From Sphingomonas sp. (GTDB taxonomy: Bacteria > Pseudomonadota > Alphaproteobacteria > Sphingomonadales > Sphingomonadaceae), in the NCBI RefSeq assembly GCF_019746015.1, contig NZ_JAIESM010000039.1:1-64000 (forward strand): a stretch of DNA of 64,000 nt, in the 5' to 3' direction. Position numbers and translations under genes: made by a program. Positions 34,393 through 43,204 of the stretch are shown here, in pieces (position 1 is the first letter of the stretch; each line of letters begins with the position of its first letter). The notes below the pieces were generated by a model. It did not search any database and had not been told where the DNA came from. It worked only from the letters and a program-made list of their open reading frames with translations.

Positions 34393-35567
34393 GGCTGCAC
34401 CTCCCCGGAGAGCTTCGCCAAGGCCGACAGACATGCTCCTGCAAAGCTTTGGCCAGTTCTGGGGGCTGATACCTCTGGTTCGAACTGGCGATCCGGCAAG
34501 ATCCCTTCTGGATAGCCCTTGGCTGCCTTGATCATGGGCAAGAGGCTGGAGGCGTTCCGCAGCAGCCCGCTCAGGCATTTCCTGCCTGACCGCGCTCGGT
34601 AGCGGTGATCGCTTGGCAATCGGGCGTTGCGGTCGATGACGAGGAGGCAGAGTGCCGCGCGCTCGCGACCCAGCCTTTCGCAGGCCTCTGCCCAGGCTGG
34701 CTGCGACACATTGTGCCAGCGGCAGGCGATCGCCGATGCATCGACAATGTCTGGCCAGCCCGGTGCCCTGTTGGACGGCAGAAGGCTTCGATAGTCTTCG
34801 CTGGCAAGACTTGCAGCCAAGCCCGGGGAGACCTCGTCCGACCGATCAGCATCGGTCGCGCGCTTACGGTTTTTGGACGAGTCTTTGACAGGTGTATTGG
34901 GTGCGAAGATTTCTTCCGTCCGGTGGGAAGATTTCGTGTCACCAGAGGGAAGTTCTGGCTGCACCAACAGCGCTTCGAGCATGGCCTTCAAAGCTTCCAG
35001 CTTCTCGGCAGAGCTGATGCGCGACACGCGCCCGCGAGGCAGAATCCGTTCGGCTTCCTCGATCAACGCAGCCGCCTGCGTCGCGCGGATTTCCCGGCCG
35101 AGCATGACAATCTCATGCCGCAGTGAAGCCATCGCCCGCTCATGCAGCTCCATCGCCTCGAGCCGGGCTTTCCACCGGCCAAAGCCATCGATGAGCGGTC
35201 GGAGGCTTATCCCCGAAAGGCTGACGATCACGCCGTCACTGCGCTGACCAGTGCGGCGCGCATGCGGAATATGGGTCCGCTCGATGAACCCGCCGCGCTC
35301 CAGCTCGGCTTCGGCATTGTGCAGAACCTTTGTCGAGATGCGCAGCGCCTGAGCCGTGGTTTGCGGTTGCTCCCACACCCCGCAAATTTTGCCAGGCTCA
35401 AAGTCGGACGACCGGCAGCCGAGCAGGTAATGCTTCAGGACGCGTACCGCGGTCGCCGACAGGCGTTCCTCGCGGCGAGACCCTAGCGCGATCTTCTCAA
35501 TCAAGTCAGCCAGGCTGAAGCGGGTCACGCCGGGCGGAAGCCCGTTATGTGCCAAGGAGATGCTCAT
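34389..35567 (-). CDS. repC: RepC-like plasmid replication initiator
   Basis: A 392-aa protein. The N-terminal domain has the RepC pattern: TAVRVLKHYL, FEPGKICGVWEQPQTTAQALRISTKVLHNAEAELERGGFIERT, a winged-helix arrangement. The middle is helical, and the C-terminal part (WPDIVDASAIACRWHNVSQPAWAEACERLGRERAALCLLVIDRN) matches RepC of repABC replicons. A GGGAGG site precedes the ATG. No repA or repB is adjacent. In repABC plasmids the origin lies inside repC, so the island may keep a replication origin. Confidence 0.82.
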   Translation of the reverse strand: MSISLAHNGLPPGVTRFSLADLIEKIALGSRREERLSATAVRVLKHYLLGCRSSDFEPGKICGVWEQPQTTAQALRISTKVLHNAEAELERGGFIERTHIPHARRTGQRSDGVIVSLSGISLRPLIDGFGRWKARLEAMELHERAMASLRHEIVMLGREIRATQAAALIEEAERILPRGRVSRISSAEKLEALKAMLEALLVQPELPSGDTKSSHRTEEIFAPNTPVKDSSKNRKRATDADRSDEVSPGLAASLASEDYRSLLPSNRAPGWPDIVDASAIACRWHNVSQPAWAEACERLGRERAALCLLVIDRNARLPSDHRYRARSGRKCLSGLLRNASSLLPMIKAAKGYPEGILPDRQFEPEVSAPRTGQSFAGACLSALAKLSGEVQP

Positions 35568-35592
35568 GAAGCACCTCCCGCAAGGTTTGCCC

Positions 35593-35621
35593 TTGCGCCC
35601 GATTCGCTGGTCGCGTAAATG
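35593..35621 (+). promoter_or_regulatory. predicted promoter of the antisense RNA
   Basis: TTGCGC (35593-35598), 17 bp, TAAATG (35616-35621) on the plus strand, opposite to repC. It would start a transcript near 35627 that ends at the strong hairpin and T-run at 35651-35687. Confidence 0.4.
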
Positions 35622-35626
35622 TGAGA

Positions 35627-35687
35627 AATAGCCGAACCGCTATCGATATGACCGCTGTGAAGGGTGCCAGCCCTTCCGGCGGTTTTT
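35627..35687 (+). ncRNA. predicted counter-transcribed RNA controlling repC
   Basis: A roughly 60-nt RNA predicted from a promoter-like sequence and an intrinsic terminator. It is antisense to the repC leader, 60-120 nt upstream of the repC ATG. In repABC plasmids a ctRNA of similar size and position represses repC. Sequence homology was not tested. Confidence 0.5.
35651..35687 (+). terminator. intrinsic terminator of the predicted ctRNA
   Basis: Two-part stem: ACCGC (35651-35655) pairs with GCGGT (35679-35683), GAAGGG (35659-35664) pairs with CCCTTC (35671-35676), followed by a run of T. Strong plus-strand terminator geometry. Confidence 0.7.
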
Positions 35688-35728
35688 CGTTTGCGCCATC
35701 GGTCTGGTGGGTCGGAAATCCGCGTTAT

Positions 35729-35745
35729 GTGCACATACTGTGCAC
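35729..35745. repeat. perfect inverted repeat near the right end of the island
   Basis: GTGCACA, spacer TAC, TGTGCAC. It lies about 60 bp inside the attR repeat in otherwise gene-free DNA. It could be a recombinase accessory site or an operator for the repC region. Confidence 0.5.
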
Positions 35746-35804
35746 CGAGCCGATTTTCCCGAGTCGGCGCAAACGGCCAACTCCCTGATCTTACTTGAAG
35801 AATC

Positions 35805-35881
<77 letters not shown>

Positions 35882-35963
35882 CGGTGCGTTTCAGGCCACC
35901 GCGCCTAGCAAAGCATGAGGCGGGGCGCCACCCCTTTTGCGGGCCGGGGGTGTTCGTTCAGGC

Positions 35964-36081
35964 GGCACCGGCCCGCTCCCCCACCCGGCCTCCCACAAGA
36001 TACTGCCGTTGGGAGGACGTCGGGGTCCCCACAAAGTAATACTTTTTGGGGTGCCCCGGGTGGGGGAGCGGGCTGGCACCG
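35964..36081. repeat. large palindromic repeat, family B (copy 1, with insert)
   Basis: Outer arms of about 24 nt (CGGCCCGCTCCCCCACCCGG and its complement). The loop contains the GATACTGCCG core seen in the other copies, and this copy has an additional hairpin (CCCCACAAAGTA / TACTTTTTGGGG). It lies between tRNA-Arg and the convergent end of the next gene. Confidence 0.75.
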
Positions 36082-36098
36082 CACGGCTTTAGCCAAAC

Positions 36099-36497
36099 CT
36101 AGCGCGCCGCCTTCCAGCCGCCGGCCAGCGTCACCTGCTGGAACGGGGCGAGCGCGCAGGTCGCGCCTTGCGGGCCGGGGCTGTTGTAGAACACGGTAAT
36201 CAGGTCGCTGGCGCACAGCCGGTCGAGCGAGGTCGCATAGGAAAAGCCGCGCTGATAGCCAAGATCCGGGCAGGGCCGGGCCAGCGTGGCGCGGAACACG
36301 CGCCGGTCGCGCATCACGAAATCGATCACCTGGTCGCTGCGCACCACCGAATTGGCGATGGCCACGCGGCTGATGCACAGTTGCGGCTTGCCGACCGGGG
36401 TGGCCTCCGGGATCGGCCGGTCGGCGGCGGCCACAACCGGGGCGAGCAGCGCGGCGGCGAGCAAAGCGTGGTGCGGGCGGATGGGCAGGCGGATCAT
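36099..36497 (-). CDS. secreted protein of unknown function
   Basis: A 132-aa protein with an N-terminal signal peptide (ALLAAALLAPVVAAA) and a mature part containing three Cys (CISRV, CPDLG, LCASD) that could form disulfides. It starts by 4-bp overlap with the nth stop, so it is the third gene of a dapB-nth operon. It is clearly a real gene by codon pattern, but no function is recognisable. Confidence 0.65.
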   Translation of the reverse strand: MIRLPIRPHHALLAAALLAPVVAAADRPIPEATPVGKPQLCISRVAIANSVVRSDQVIDFVMRDRRVFRATLARPCPDLGYQRGFSYATSLDRLCASDLITVFYNSPGPQGATCALAPFQQVTLAGGWKAAR

Positions 36498-37180
36498 TCA
36501 ACCTCCTTCGCGCGCGTTTCCTTTTTGGCGCGGGGCCGCTCGGCCGGGGCAGGCGTCTTCACCTTGAAGCCGCACAGATCGGCCACCGGGCAGCGCCAGC
36601 ATTCGGGCGTGCGCGCCTTGCAGATATAGCGCCCGTGCAGGATCAGCCAATGGTGCGCGTGCAGCCGGAAGGGCTGGGGCGTGGCCTTGTCGAGCCGCAG
36701 CTCCACGGCCAGCGGCGTCTTGCCGCGTGCCAGCCCCGTGCGGTTGCACACGCGGAACAAATGCGTGTCGACGGCAAAGGTTTCCGCGCCGAACGCGACG
36801 TTCATCACCACATTGGCGGTCTTGCGGCCGACGCCGGGCAGCTGCTCCAGCGCGTCGCGGTCGGCCGGCACGTCGCCGCCATGCGCGTCGATCAGCGCCT
36901 GGCTGAGCGCAATCACGTTCTTCGCCTTGGCGTTGAACAGGCCGATCGTCTTGATATGCTCCTTCAGCCCCGCCTCGCCCAGCGCCAGCATCGCCTGGGG
37001 CGTCCACACCTGCTGGAACAGCGCCCGGGTCGCCTTGTTCACGCCAATGTCGGTCGCCTGTGCCGACAGCACCACCGCGACCAGCAGCTGATAGACATTG
37101 CCATAGGCAAGCTCGGTTTCGGGGTGCGGATTGGCGGCGGCCAGGCGCGCGTAAAACTCGACGATCTCAGCCTTTTTCAC
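36494..37180 (-). CDS. nth: endonuclease III
   Basis: A 228-aa DNA glycosylase/AP lyase for oxidised pyrimidines. The HhH motif LPGVGRKTANVVMN includes the catalytic Lys, the Asp lies in AVDTHLFRV, and the 4Fe-4S cluster is bound by C-x6-C-x2-C-x5-C near the C-terminus (CKARTPECWRCPVADLC). The start is set at GTG 37180, which overlaps the dapB stop and matches the family N-terminus (VKKAEIVEFYARL). Confidence 0.95.
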   Translation of the reverse strand: MKKAEIVEFYARLAAANPHPETELAYGNVYQLLVAVVLSAQATDIGVNKATRALFQQVWTPQAMLALGEAGLKEHIKTIGLFNAKAKNVIALSQALIDAHGGDVPADRDALEQLPGVGRKTANVVMNVAFGAETFAVDTHLFRVCNRTGLARGKTPLAVELRLDKATPQPFRLHAHHWLILHGRYICKARTPECWRCPVADLCGFKVKTPAPAERPRAKKETRAKEVE

Positions 37181-37905
37181 AGGTCGAGCACCGCCCCCAT
37201 GGTGTATCGCCCGGCCGGTTTCCCCGCCAGCCACAGCGCAGCGGTGATGGCGCCGTGGGCGAAGATCGCGCGGCTTTCGGCGCGGTGGCCCAGCTCCAGC
37301 CGCTCGCCGGGGCCGGCAAACACCACCTGATGATCGCCCGCGACCGAGCCGCCGCGCAGCGAGGCGATGCCGATCGTCCCCTCCGCCCGATCTCCCGACA
37401 GCCCGGCCCGGCCGATGACCGAGGCATCGGCCAGCGTCATCCCCCGCCCGGCGGCGGCCGCCTCGCCCAGCAGCAGCGCGGTGCCCGAGGGGGCGTCCAC
37501 CTTGGCGCGGTGGTGCATCTCGACAATCTCGATGTCCCAGGCCGGCCCCAGCCGCGCCGCCGCCTCGCGCACCAGCCGCGCGAGCAGGGTGACGCCGAGC
37601 GACGTATTGCCGGTCTGCAGCACGGCAATCTCGCGCGCGGCATCGTCGATCATCGCATGGTCGGCAGCGGACAGCCCGGTGGTGCCGATCAGGATCGGCG
37701 TGCCGGCGGCGCGCGCGGCGGCGAGATTGGCGGGGAGCGCGGCGGGCACGGTGAAATCAACCAGCACATCGGCCGCGCGGGCCAGCGGCCCCGGATCGCC
37801 GCCGGCATCGATGCCGCCGGCCAGCCGCGCGCCATGGTCGATCAGCGCGTCGGCAATTGCCTGCCCCATGCGCCCGGCACAGCCCAGAATCCCGATCGCG
37901 GTCAT
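37177..37905 (-). CDS. dapB: 4-hydroxy-tetrahydrodipicolinate reductase
   Basis: A 242-aa enzyme of lysine/diaminopimelate synthesis that reduces HTPA with NAD(P)H. It has a nucleotide-binding GCAGRMGQ loop, DFTVPAA, GTTGLS and the substrate motif EMHHRAKVDAPSGTAL. The frame is open far upstream, but the family start is the ATG at 37905. First gene of the dapB-nth-unknown operon. Confidence 0.96.
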   Translation of the reverse strand: MTAIGILGCAGRMGQAIADALIDHGARLAGGIDAGGDPGPLARAADVLVDFTVPAALPANLAAARAAGTPILIGTTGLSAADHAMIDDAAREIAVLQTGNTSLGVTLLARLVREAAARLGPAWDIEIVEMHHRAKVDAPSGTALLLGEAAAAGRGMTLADASVIGRAGLSGDRAEGTIGIASLRGGSVAGDHQVVFAGPGERLELGHRAESRAIFAHGAITAALWLAGKPAGRYTMGAVLDL

Positions 37906-37971
37906 CACCCTCTCCTCCCCGCGCCGCATGGCAGATGGCGGCCGCGCGGGCAATCGGCTAGCACCCTGGCC

Positions 37972-38679
37972 ATGGCCGACCATCCATCGATCGTCATCCT
38001 GACCGGCGCCGGCATTTCCGCCGAGAGCGGCATTGCCACGTTCCGTGGCCCCGGCGGGCTGTGGGAGGGGCATAGGGTGGAGGATGTTTGCACGCCCGAA
38101 GCGCTGGCGCGCGACCCGGCGCTGGTGCACCGTTTCTATGATCTGCGGCGCGCGGCGCTGACCGGGGTGGCGCCAAATGCGGCACATGCAGCACTCGCCC
38201 GGCTGGACGCGGCATGGCCGGGCGAGTTGCTGATCGTGACGCAGAATGTCGATGATCTGCACGAGCGCGCCGGCGCGCGGCGGCTGTGCCACATGCATGG
38301 CGCGCTGCAATCGGCGCTGTGCGCGGCGTGCGGCGCGCGCCACGCCTGGCACGCCGCGCTGCCGCCGGGGAGCGTGTGCGGCGCCTGCCACGCGCCGGCG
38401 CTGCGCCCCGACATCGTGTTCTTCGGCGAAATTCCCTATCAGATGGACGTGATCGAGGCGGCGATTGCCGGGTGCGACCTGTTCGTGTCGATCGGCACGT
38501 CGGGCGCGGTCTATCCGGCGGCCGGTTTCGTGCGGATGGCGGCGTGGCACGGCGCGCGCACGCTGGAGCTGAACCTTGACCCGTCGGAGGGCAGCCGCTC
38601 TTTTGATGAAAACCGCCTGGGCCCGGCCAGCCAGCTGGTGCCGGCCTGGGTAGAGGAAATGCTGGGGAGGGGGGCGTGA
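37972..38679 (+). CDS. cobB: NAD-dependent protein deacylase (Sir2/CobB)
   Basis: A 235-aa sirtuin with GAGISAESGIATFRG, TQNVDDLHERAG, catalytic His in HMHG and a Zn finger (CAACG and CGAC pairs). It is a bacterial class III-type without a long N-terminal extension. Start at ATG 37972; the open frame further upstream is antisense to dapB. It removes acyl groups from lysines, for example acetyl-CoA synthetase. Coupled by 4-bp overlap to the thiolase-like gene. Confidence 0.95.
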   Translation: MADHPSIVILTGAGISAESGIATFRGPGGLWEGHRVEDVCTPEALARDPALVHRFYDLRRAALTGVAPNAAHAALARLDAAWPGELLIVTQNVDDLHERAGARRLCHMHGALQSALCAACGARHAWHAALPPGSVCGACHAPALRPDIVFFGEIPYQMDVIEAAIAGCDLFVSIGTSGAVYPAAGFVRMAAWHGARTLELNLDPSEGSRSFDENRLGPASQLVPAWVEEMLGRGA

Positions 38680-40205
38680 TCGATCCGCGCACGCCGGTGC
38701 TGGTCGGCGCCGGGCAGGTGACGGTGCACTGGAACGGGGAAGGCGACGCGCCCGATCCGGCGGGCCTGCGCGCACAGGCGGCGCGGGCCGCGCTGGCCGA
38801 TGCGGGTCCGGGCGTCGCCGCGATCATCGACCGGGTGGTGACGGTGCGCACCATGGCCGATTCGGTGCCCGGCGCGCCGCAGCCCTTTGGCCGCTGCGCC
38901 AACCCGCCGGCGACGCTGGCCGCCGATCTGTCGCTCGGCGCGGCGCACCTGGTCCATTCGGCGGTCGGCGGCGATCAGCCCCAGGCGCTGGTGAACGAGG
39001 CGGCGGCCGCCATCCATGCCGGCGACGCGCGCGGCGTGCTGATCGCCGGCGGCGAGGCGACGGCGGCACTGAAGACGGCGCTCAAGCGGGGGCAGGCGCT
39101 CGACTGGTCGCGCGGTGCCGATGGCGCGCTGGAGGATCGCGGGCTGGGCGCGCCGCTCTTGTCCGATTATGAGCGCGCAAACGGGCTGGGCGCGCCGGTG
39201 CTCACCTATCCGCTGTTCGAGCAGGCCCTGCGCGGGCGCTGGGGGCTGTCGCGCGGGGGCCATGCCGCGCGGATGGCGGCGCTGTGGGCGGGCTATTCGC
39301 GGATTGCCGCCGCCAACCCCGACAGCCAGTTTCCCACCGAGCGCGGCGCCGATTTCCTGATGACGCCATCGGCGGAGAATTACCCGGTCGCCGACCCCTA
39401 TCTGAAATGGCACGTCGCGCAGGATGCGGTGAACCAGGCCGCCGCGCTGGTGCTGGTGTCGACGGCCGAGGCCGACCGGCTGGGCATCGCGCACGCGGCC
39501 CGCGTCTATCTCCACGGCCATGCCGAGGTGGCGGACGCAACCCCCACCGCGCGGCCCGACCCGTCCCGCTCCCGCGCGATGGCGCTGGTGCTCGAACAGG
39601 CGCTGGCGGCTTCGGGCAGGCGCGCGGAGGAGATGGCGGCGATCGACCTGTACAGCTGCTTCCCTTGCGCGGTGCTGATCGCGGCGGAGGCGCTGGGCAT
39701 CGATCCGCTTGCCGTGCCGACCACGGTGACTGGCGGGCTGCCCTTTTTCGGCGGCCCCGGGAACAGCTATTCGCTGCATGCGATTGCCACCATGGCGGCG
39801 CGGCTGCGCGCGGCGCCGGGCAGCTTTGGCCTGGTACTGGCCAATGGCGGCTTCCTGTCGAAACAGGCGGCCGGCGTCTATTCGACCAGCCCGCCCGCCG
39901 GCTGGGTGCCGCAGTCGAGCGCGGCGCTGGCGGCCGCGATCAACGCCGAGCCCGGCCCGCCGCTGGTGAGCGCCGATTGCACCGGGCGGGTGGAAAGCTA
40001 TTCGGTCGGCTTTGACCGGGGCGTGCCGGCGCGCGGCTATGTGCTGGCGCGCACCGGCGATGGCGGCCGCGCGCTCGCCCGGGTCGCGCGCGATGATGCG
40101 GTGATGCTGCAGGCGCTGCTGGCGCACGATCCGCTGGGCGCGCCGGTCAGCATCGCCCGTGTCGAGGGGCGCAACATCGTGCGCCGGCTGGGGGACGCGG
40201 CGTGA
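38676..40205 (+). CDS. thiolase-like protein lacking catalytic cysteines
   Basis: A 509-aa thiolase-fold protein annotated by similarity as acetyl-CoA acetyltransferase. The usual nucleophile region reads HSAVGGDQPQAL with no Cys, the second Cys region reads VLANGG, and HEAFA is replaced by LYSCFPCAV. The C-terminal 90 residues look like an added OB-type domain (SYSVGFDRGVPARGYVLARTGDGGRALARV). It is translated from GTG overlapping cobB, followed by a CaiB/BaiF gene, so an acyl-CoA substrate is likely. The chemistry is probably not classical thiolysis. Confidence 0.78.
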   Translation: MIDPRTPVLVGAGQVTVHWNGEGDAPDPAGLRAQAARAALADAGPGVAAIIDRVVTVRTMADSVPGAPQPFGRCANPPATLAADLSLGAAHLVHSAVGGDQPQALVNEAAAAIHAGDARGVLIAGGEATAALKTALKRGQALDWSRGADGALEDRGLGAPLLSDYERANGLGAPVLTYPLFEQALRGRWGLSRGGHAARMAALWAGYSRIAAANPDSQFPTERGADFLMTPSAENYPVADPYLKWHVAQDAVNQAAALVLVSTAEADRLGIAHAARVYLHGHAEVADATPTARPDPSRSRAMALVLEQALAASGRRAEEMAAIDLYSCFPCAVLIAAEALGIDPLAVPTTVTGGLPFFGGPGNSYSLHAIATMAARLRAAPGSFGLVLANGGFLSKQAAGVYSTSPPAGWVPQSSAALAAAINAEPGPPLVSADCTGRVESYSVGFDRGVPARGYVLARTGDGGRALARVARDDAVMLQALLAHDPLGAPVSIARVEGRNIVRRLGDAA

Positions 40206-41377
40206 TTGCGGGCGACGGCCAGCCGATGCTGCGCGGGGTCAAGGTCGTTGATCTGACCAGCATCGTCTTTGGCCCCTATTGCACGCAGATTCTGGCCGAT
40301 CTGGGCGCTGAGGTGGTGAAGGTGGAGGCGCCACCGGCGGGCGACGGCTTTCGCTATGCCGGCAAGTCGGCTGCCACGCGCGGCATGGGGCCGGGCTTTT
40401 TCGCGATCAACCGCGGCAAGCAATCGGTAGTGCTCGACCTCAAGACCGAGGATGATCAGGCGGTGATGCGCGCGCTGCTGGCGGAGGCCGACATCTTCGT
40501 GCTTAACGTGCGCGGCAAGGCGGCGGCGCGGCTGGGGCTGGATTATGACAGCGTCCGCGCGATCCGCCCCGACATCATCTATCTCCACTGTGTCGGCTTC
40601 GGGCAGGATGGCCCCTATGCCGATCTGCCCGCCTATGACGATGTCATCCAGGCGGCGAGCGGGGCGACCAGCCTGCTGCCCCGCGTCGATGGCGATCCGC
40701 GCCCGCGCTACATCCCGTCGCTGATCGCCGACAAGGTATCGGGGCTGCACGCCGCCTATGCGGCGATGGCCGCGCTCGTCCACCGGCTGCGCACGGGCGA
40801 GGGGCAGCGGGTGGAAGTGCCGATGCTGGAGGCGTTCACCAGCTTCATGCTGGTCGAGCATCTGGGCGGGCTGACCTTCGATCCGCCCAATGGCCCGGCC
40901 TGCTATGCCCGCCAGATCGACCCCAACCGCCAGCCGGTGGCGACCACCGACGGCTATGTCAGCATCGCCGCCTATACCGACCGCGACTGGCCCGCGCTGT
41001 TCCAGGCGCTGGGCGATGCCAGCGTGCTGGACGACCCGCGCCTGGCGACGCCGGCCGACCGGTTCCGCAACCTGGCGCTGCTCTATGCGGCGGCGGCGCG
41101 GCTGGCGGCCGGGCTGACCACTGCCGATCTGCTGGCGCGCTGCGCGGCGGCGGGCATTCCGGCGCAGGAGGCGCGCGACATCGCCACGATCATGGACGAT
41201 GCGCATCTGGCCGCGACCGGCTTTTTCCAGCGCCGCACCCACCCGAGCGAAGGCGACTATGTCGAAATGCGCCAGCCGGTGCGCTTTGCCGCCGTCCCGC
41301 CCGCCGCGCCCGGCCCGCCGCCGGTGCTGGACGAACAGGGTGACGCGATCCGCGCCCGGCTCAGGCCGCGTCGATAA
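40202..41377 (+). CDS. CaiB/BaiF family CoA-transferase
   Basis: A 391-aa class III CoA-transferase or acyl-CoA racemase-like enzyme. The N-terminal Rossmann part has VVDLTSIVFGPYCTQILADLGAEVVKVE, and the catalytic Asp lies in SLIADKVSGLHAAYA. GTG start overlapping the thiolase-like gene; together they suggest activation and turnover of an unidentified carboxylic acid. It ends by 17-bp overlap with the convergent nitrilase gene. Confidence 0.9.
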   Translation: MIAGDGQPMLRGVKVVDLTSIVFGPYCTQILADLGAEVVKVEAPPAGDGFRYAGKSAATRGMGPGFFAINRGKQSVVLDLKTEDDQAVMRALLAEADIFVLNVRGKAAARLGLDYDSVRAIRPDIIYLHCVGFGQDGPYADLPAYDDVIQAASGATSLLPRVDGDPRPRYIPSLIADKVSGLHAAYAAMAALVHRLRTGEGQRVEVPMLEAFTSFMLVEHLGGLTFDPPNGPACYARQIDPNRQPVATTDGYVSIAAYTDRDWPALFQALGDASVLDDPRLATPADRFRNLALLYAAAARLAAGLTTADLLARCAAAGIPAQEARDIATIMDDAHLAATGFFQRRTHPSEGDYVEMRQPVRFAAVPPAAPGPPPVLDEQGDAIRARLRPRR

Positions 41378-42314
41378 CCCCGTCCTGCACGCGCCGGTCG
41401 ACGCGCAGCTCAAAAATGTCGGGGCGCGAATAATGGCCGTCGCCGTCGAACGCGGCGAGCGCGCGGCCGATGGCGGTCAGGTCGAGTGACGCGGTCAGGA
41501 TTGTTTCCTCGGCATCGGCCAGCGCCAGAATGCTGGCGTCGGGCGCGATGATCGCGCTGCCGCCGGTCTGCAGCTGCCCCTCGGGCATGCCCATGATCAG
41601 CGCCTCCGCCTCGGCATTGCCGCCGGCCAGCGCCAGCCCCTCCAGCACCTCGGCCCGGTCCTGAATGGTGCCGGCGGCGACCACGAAGCAGCGCCCCTCA
41701 AACGCATAATGCCGGCTGGCGAGCAGGTGAATGTCGCGCACCGTCGGCCAGGCGGCGACATGCACGCTCTCGCCGGCATGGTGGAGCGTTGCGCGCAACA
41801 GCGGCATCCAATGTTCCCAGCAGATCGCCTGGCCGATGCTGCCCCAGCCGGCATCGTGGACGGTCAGCGTCGCGCCGTCGCCACGCCCCCAGATCAGCCG
41901 TTCGCCATGGGTGGGCACCAGCTTGCGGTGCTTCATCGGCGGCTGGTGCGGGCGCAGCAGATATTGCGTGTTCTTGAGCGTGGCGCGCACCCGTTCATAG
42001 CCGCCGAACGACACGCACGCGCCGCTCGCATCGACCAGTGCCTGCAGCACCTCCAGCCGGGGATCGTCACCGCGCAGTGCCTGGTCGAGCAGGATCGCGT
42101 GCAGCGCCTGCGTGCCGGGCTGGTTCCACAGCGCCGCGCCGGGGGCCTCGTCCAGCCACAGCGGATAGCCGCCCAGAAACGTCTCGCCGAACGCCACCAG
42201 CTGCGCGCCGGTGTCGAGTGCCGCGCGCAGCTGCCCGGCCATGCGGGTGATGCCATGGCTGATGGCCAGCGGCACGGGGGCGGCCTGAACAATCGCTGCG
42301 TTGATCTGTGTCAT
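41361..42314 (-). CDS. carbon-nitrogen hydrolase (nitrilase family)
   Basis: A 317-aa enzyme with the Glu-Lys-Cys triad: E in FGETFLGGYP, K in HRKLVPTHGE, and C in GQAICWEHWMPLLR. These patterns are of the nitrilase/cyanide hydratase branch. ATG overlaps the era stop, so it is the last gene of the lepB-rnc-era-nitrilase transcription unit. It would hydrolyse nitriles to acids. Confidence 0.9.
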   Translation of the reverse strand: MTQINAAIVQAAPVPLAISHGITRMAGQLRAALDTGAQLVAFGETFLGGYPLWLDEAPGAALWNQPGTQALHAILLDQALRGDDPRLEVLQALVDASGACVSFGGYERVRATLKNTQYLLRPHQPPMKHRKLVPTHGERLIWGRGDGATLTVHDAGWGSIGQAICWEHWMPLLRATLHHAGESVHVAAWPTVRDIHLLASRHYAFEGRCFVVAAGTIQDRAEVLEGLALAGGNAEAEALIMGMPEGQLQTGGSAIIAPDASILALADAEETILTASLDLTAIGRALAAFDGDGHYSRPDIFELRVDRRVQDGVIDAA

Positions 42315-43204
42315 TCCACCCAATCCAGTCCCATGTCGCGATAGACGCCGCGATCCTCGTCCCAATCCTCCTTCACCTTGACGTGAAGATAGAGGTGCAC
42401 CGGGTGGCCAAGCAGCGCGGCAAGTTCTGCCCGCGCGCGGGCGCCGATTTCCCTGATCCGCGCGCCGCCCTTGCCCAGCATGATCGCGCGCTGGGTGGCG
42501 CGGGCGACCAGAATCTGCTGGTGGATTTCCACCGAGCCATCCTCGCGCTCGCTATATTTCTCGGTCTCGACCGTGCTGGCATAGGGCAGCTCGGCATGGA
42601 GCTGGAGATAGAGCTGCTCGCGCGTCACCTCGGCCGCCATCAGCCGCTCGGGCGCGTCGGAGGCCTGATCGGCGGGGAAATGCCATGGCCCCGCCGGCAT
42701 TGCGGCGGCAAGCGCTGCCTTCAGCTCGGCCACGCCGTCGCCGGTGCCGGCGCTGACGAAGAAGGTTTCGGCAAAGGGCGTGGCCGCGTTCAGCCGCTCG
42801 GCATGGACGAGCAGGCGCGCCTTGTCGGCCAGGTCGACCTTGTTCAGGATCAGGAACTTGCGTTCGCGCCGCCCGGCCAGCCCCTCGGCAATCGGCATCA
42901 CCTTGGGGCCAAGGCCGCCCTTGGCATCCACCACCAGCGCGATCACGTCCGCCCCTTCGGTGCCGCCCCAGGCCGCCGCCACCATTGCCCGGTCGAGCCG
43001 GCGGCGCGGATCGAAAATGCCGGGCGTGTCGACCAGCAGGATCTGCGTCTCCCCCTCCAGCGCGACGCCCATCAGCCGGGTGCGCGTGGTCTGCGCCTTG
43101 GGGCTGACGATCGCCACTTTCTGGCCGACCAGCGCGTTGACGAGCGTGGACTTGCCGGCATTGGGCGCGCCGACCACCGCGACCAGGCCGCAATGCTGGC
43201 TCAT
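42311..43204 (-). CDS. era: GTPase Era
   Basis: A 297-aa ribosome-assembly GTPase with G1 GAPNAGKST, effector QTTRTR, G3 DTPG, G4 NKVD and a C-terminal KH domain containing MLGKGGARIREIG. It binds 16S rRNA during 30S maturation. The position after rnc is conserved across bacteria. Start and stop overlap both neighbours. Confidence 0.97.
   Translation of the reverse strand: MSQHCGLVAVVGAPNAGKSTLVNALVGQKVAIVSPKAQTTRTRLMGVALEGETQILLVDTPGIFDPRRRLDRAMVAAAWGGTEGADVIALVVDAKGGLGPKVMPIAEGLAGRRERKFLILNKVDLADKARLLVHAERLNAATPFAETFFVSAGTGDGVAELKAALAAAMPAGPWHFPADQASDAPERLMAAEVTREQLYLQLHAELPYASTVETEKYSEREDGSVEIHQQILVARATQRAIMLGKGGARIREIGARARAELAALLGHPVHLYLHVKVKEDWDEDRGVYRDMGLDWVE

Noticed and set aside
29644..35567. 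self-transmissible ICE
   Set aside because: A relaxase and accessory protein are present, but no VirB/Tra secretion genes or VirD4 coupling protein were found anywhere in the island.
35905..36501. 198-aa ORF over the secreted-protein gene
   Set aside because: It reads through the family B palindrome in a shifted frame, while the 132-aa frame has a signal peptide and coupled start.
38511..40127. 538-aa ORF opposite the thiolase-like gene
   Set aside because: Antisense shadow in very GC-rich DNA; Arg/Gly-rich with no recognisable family.
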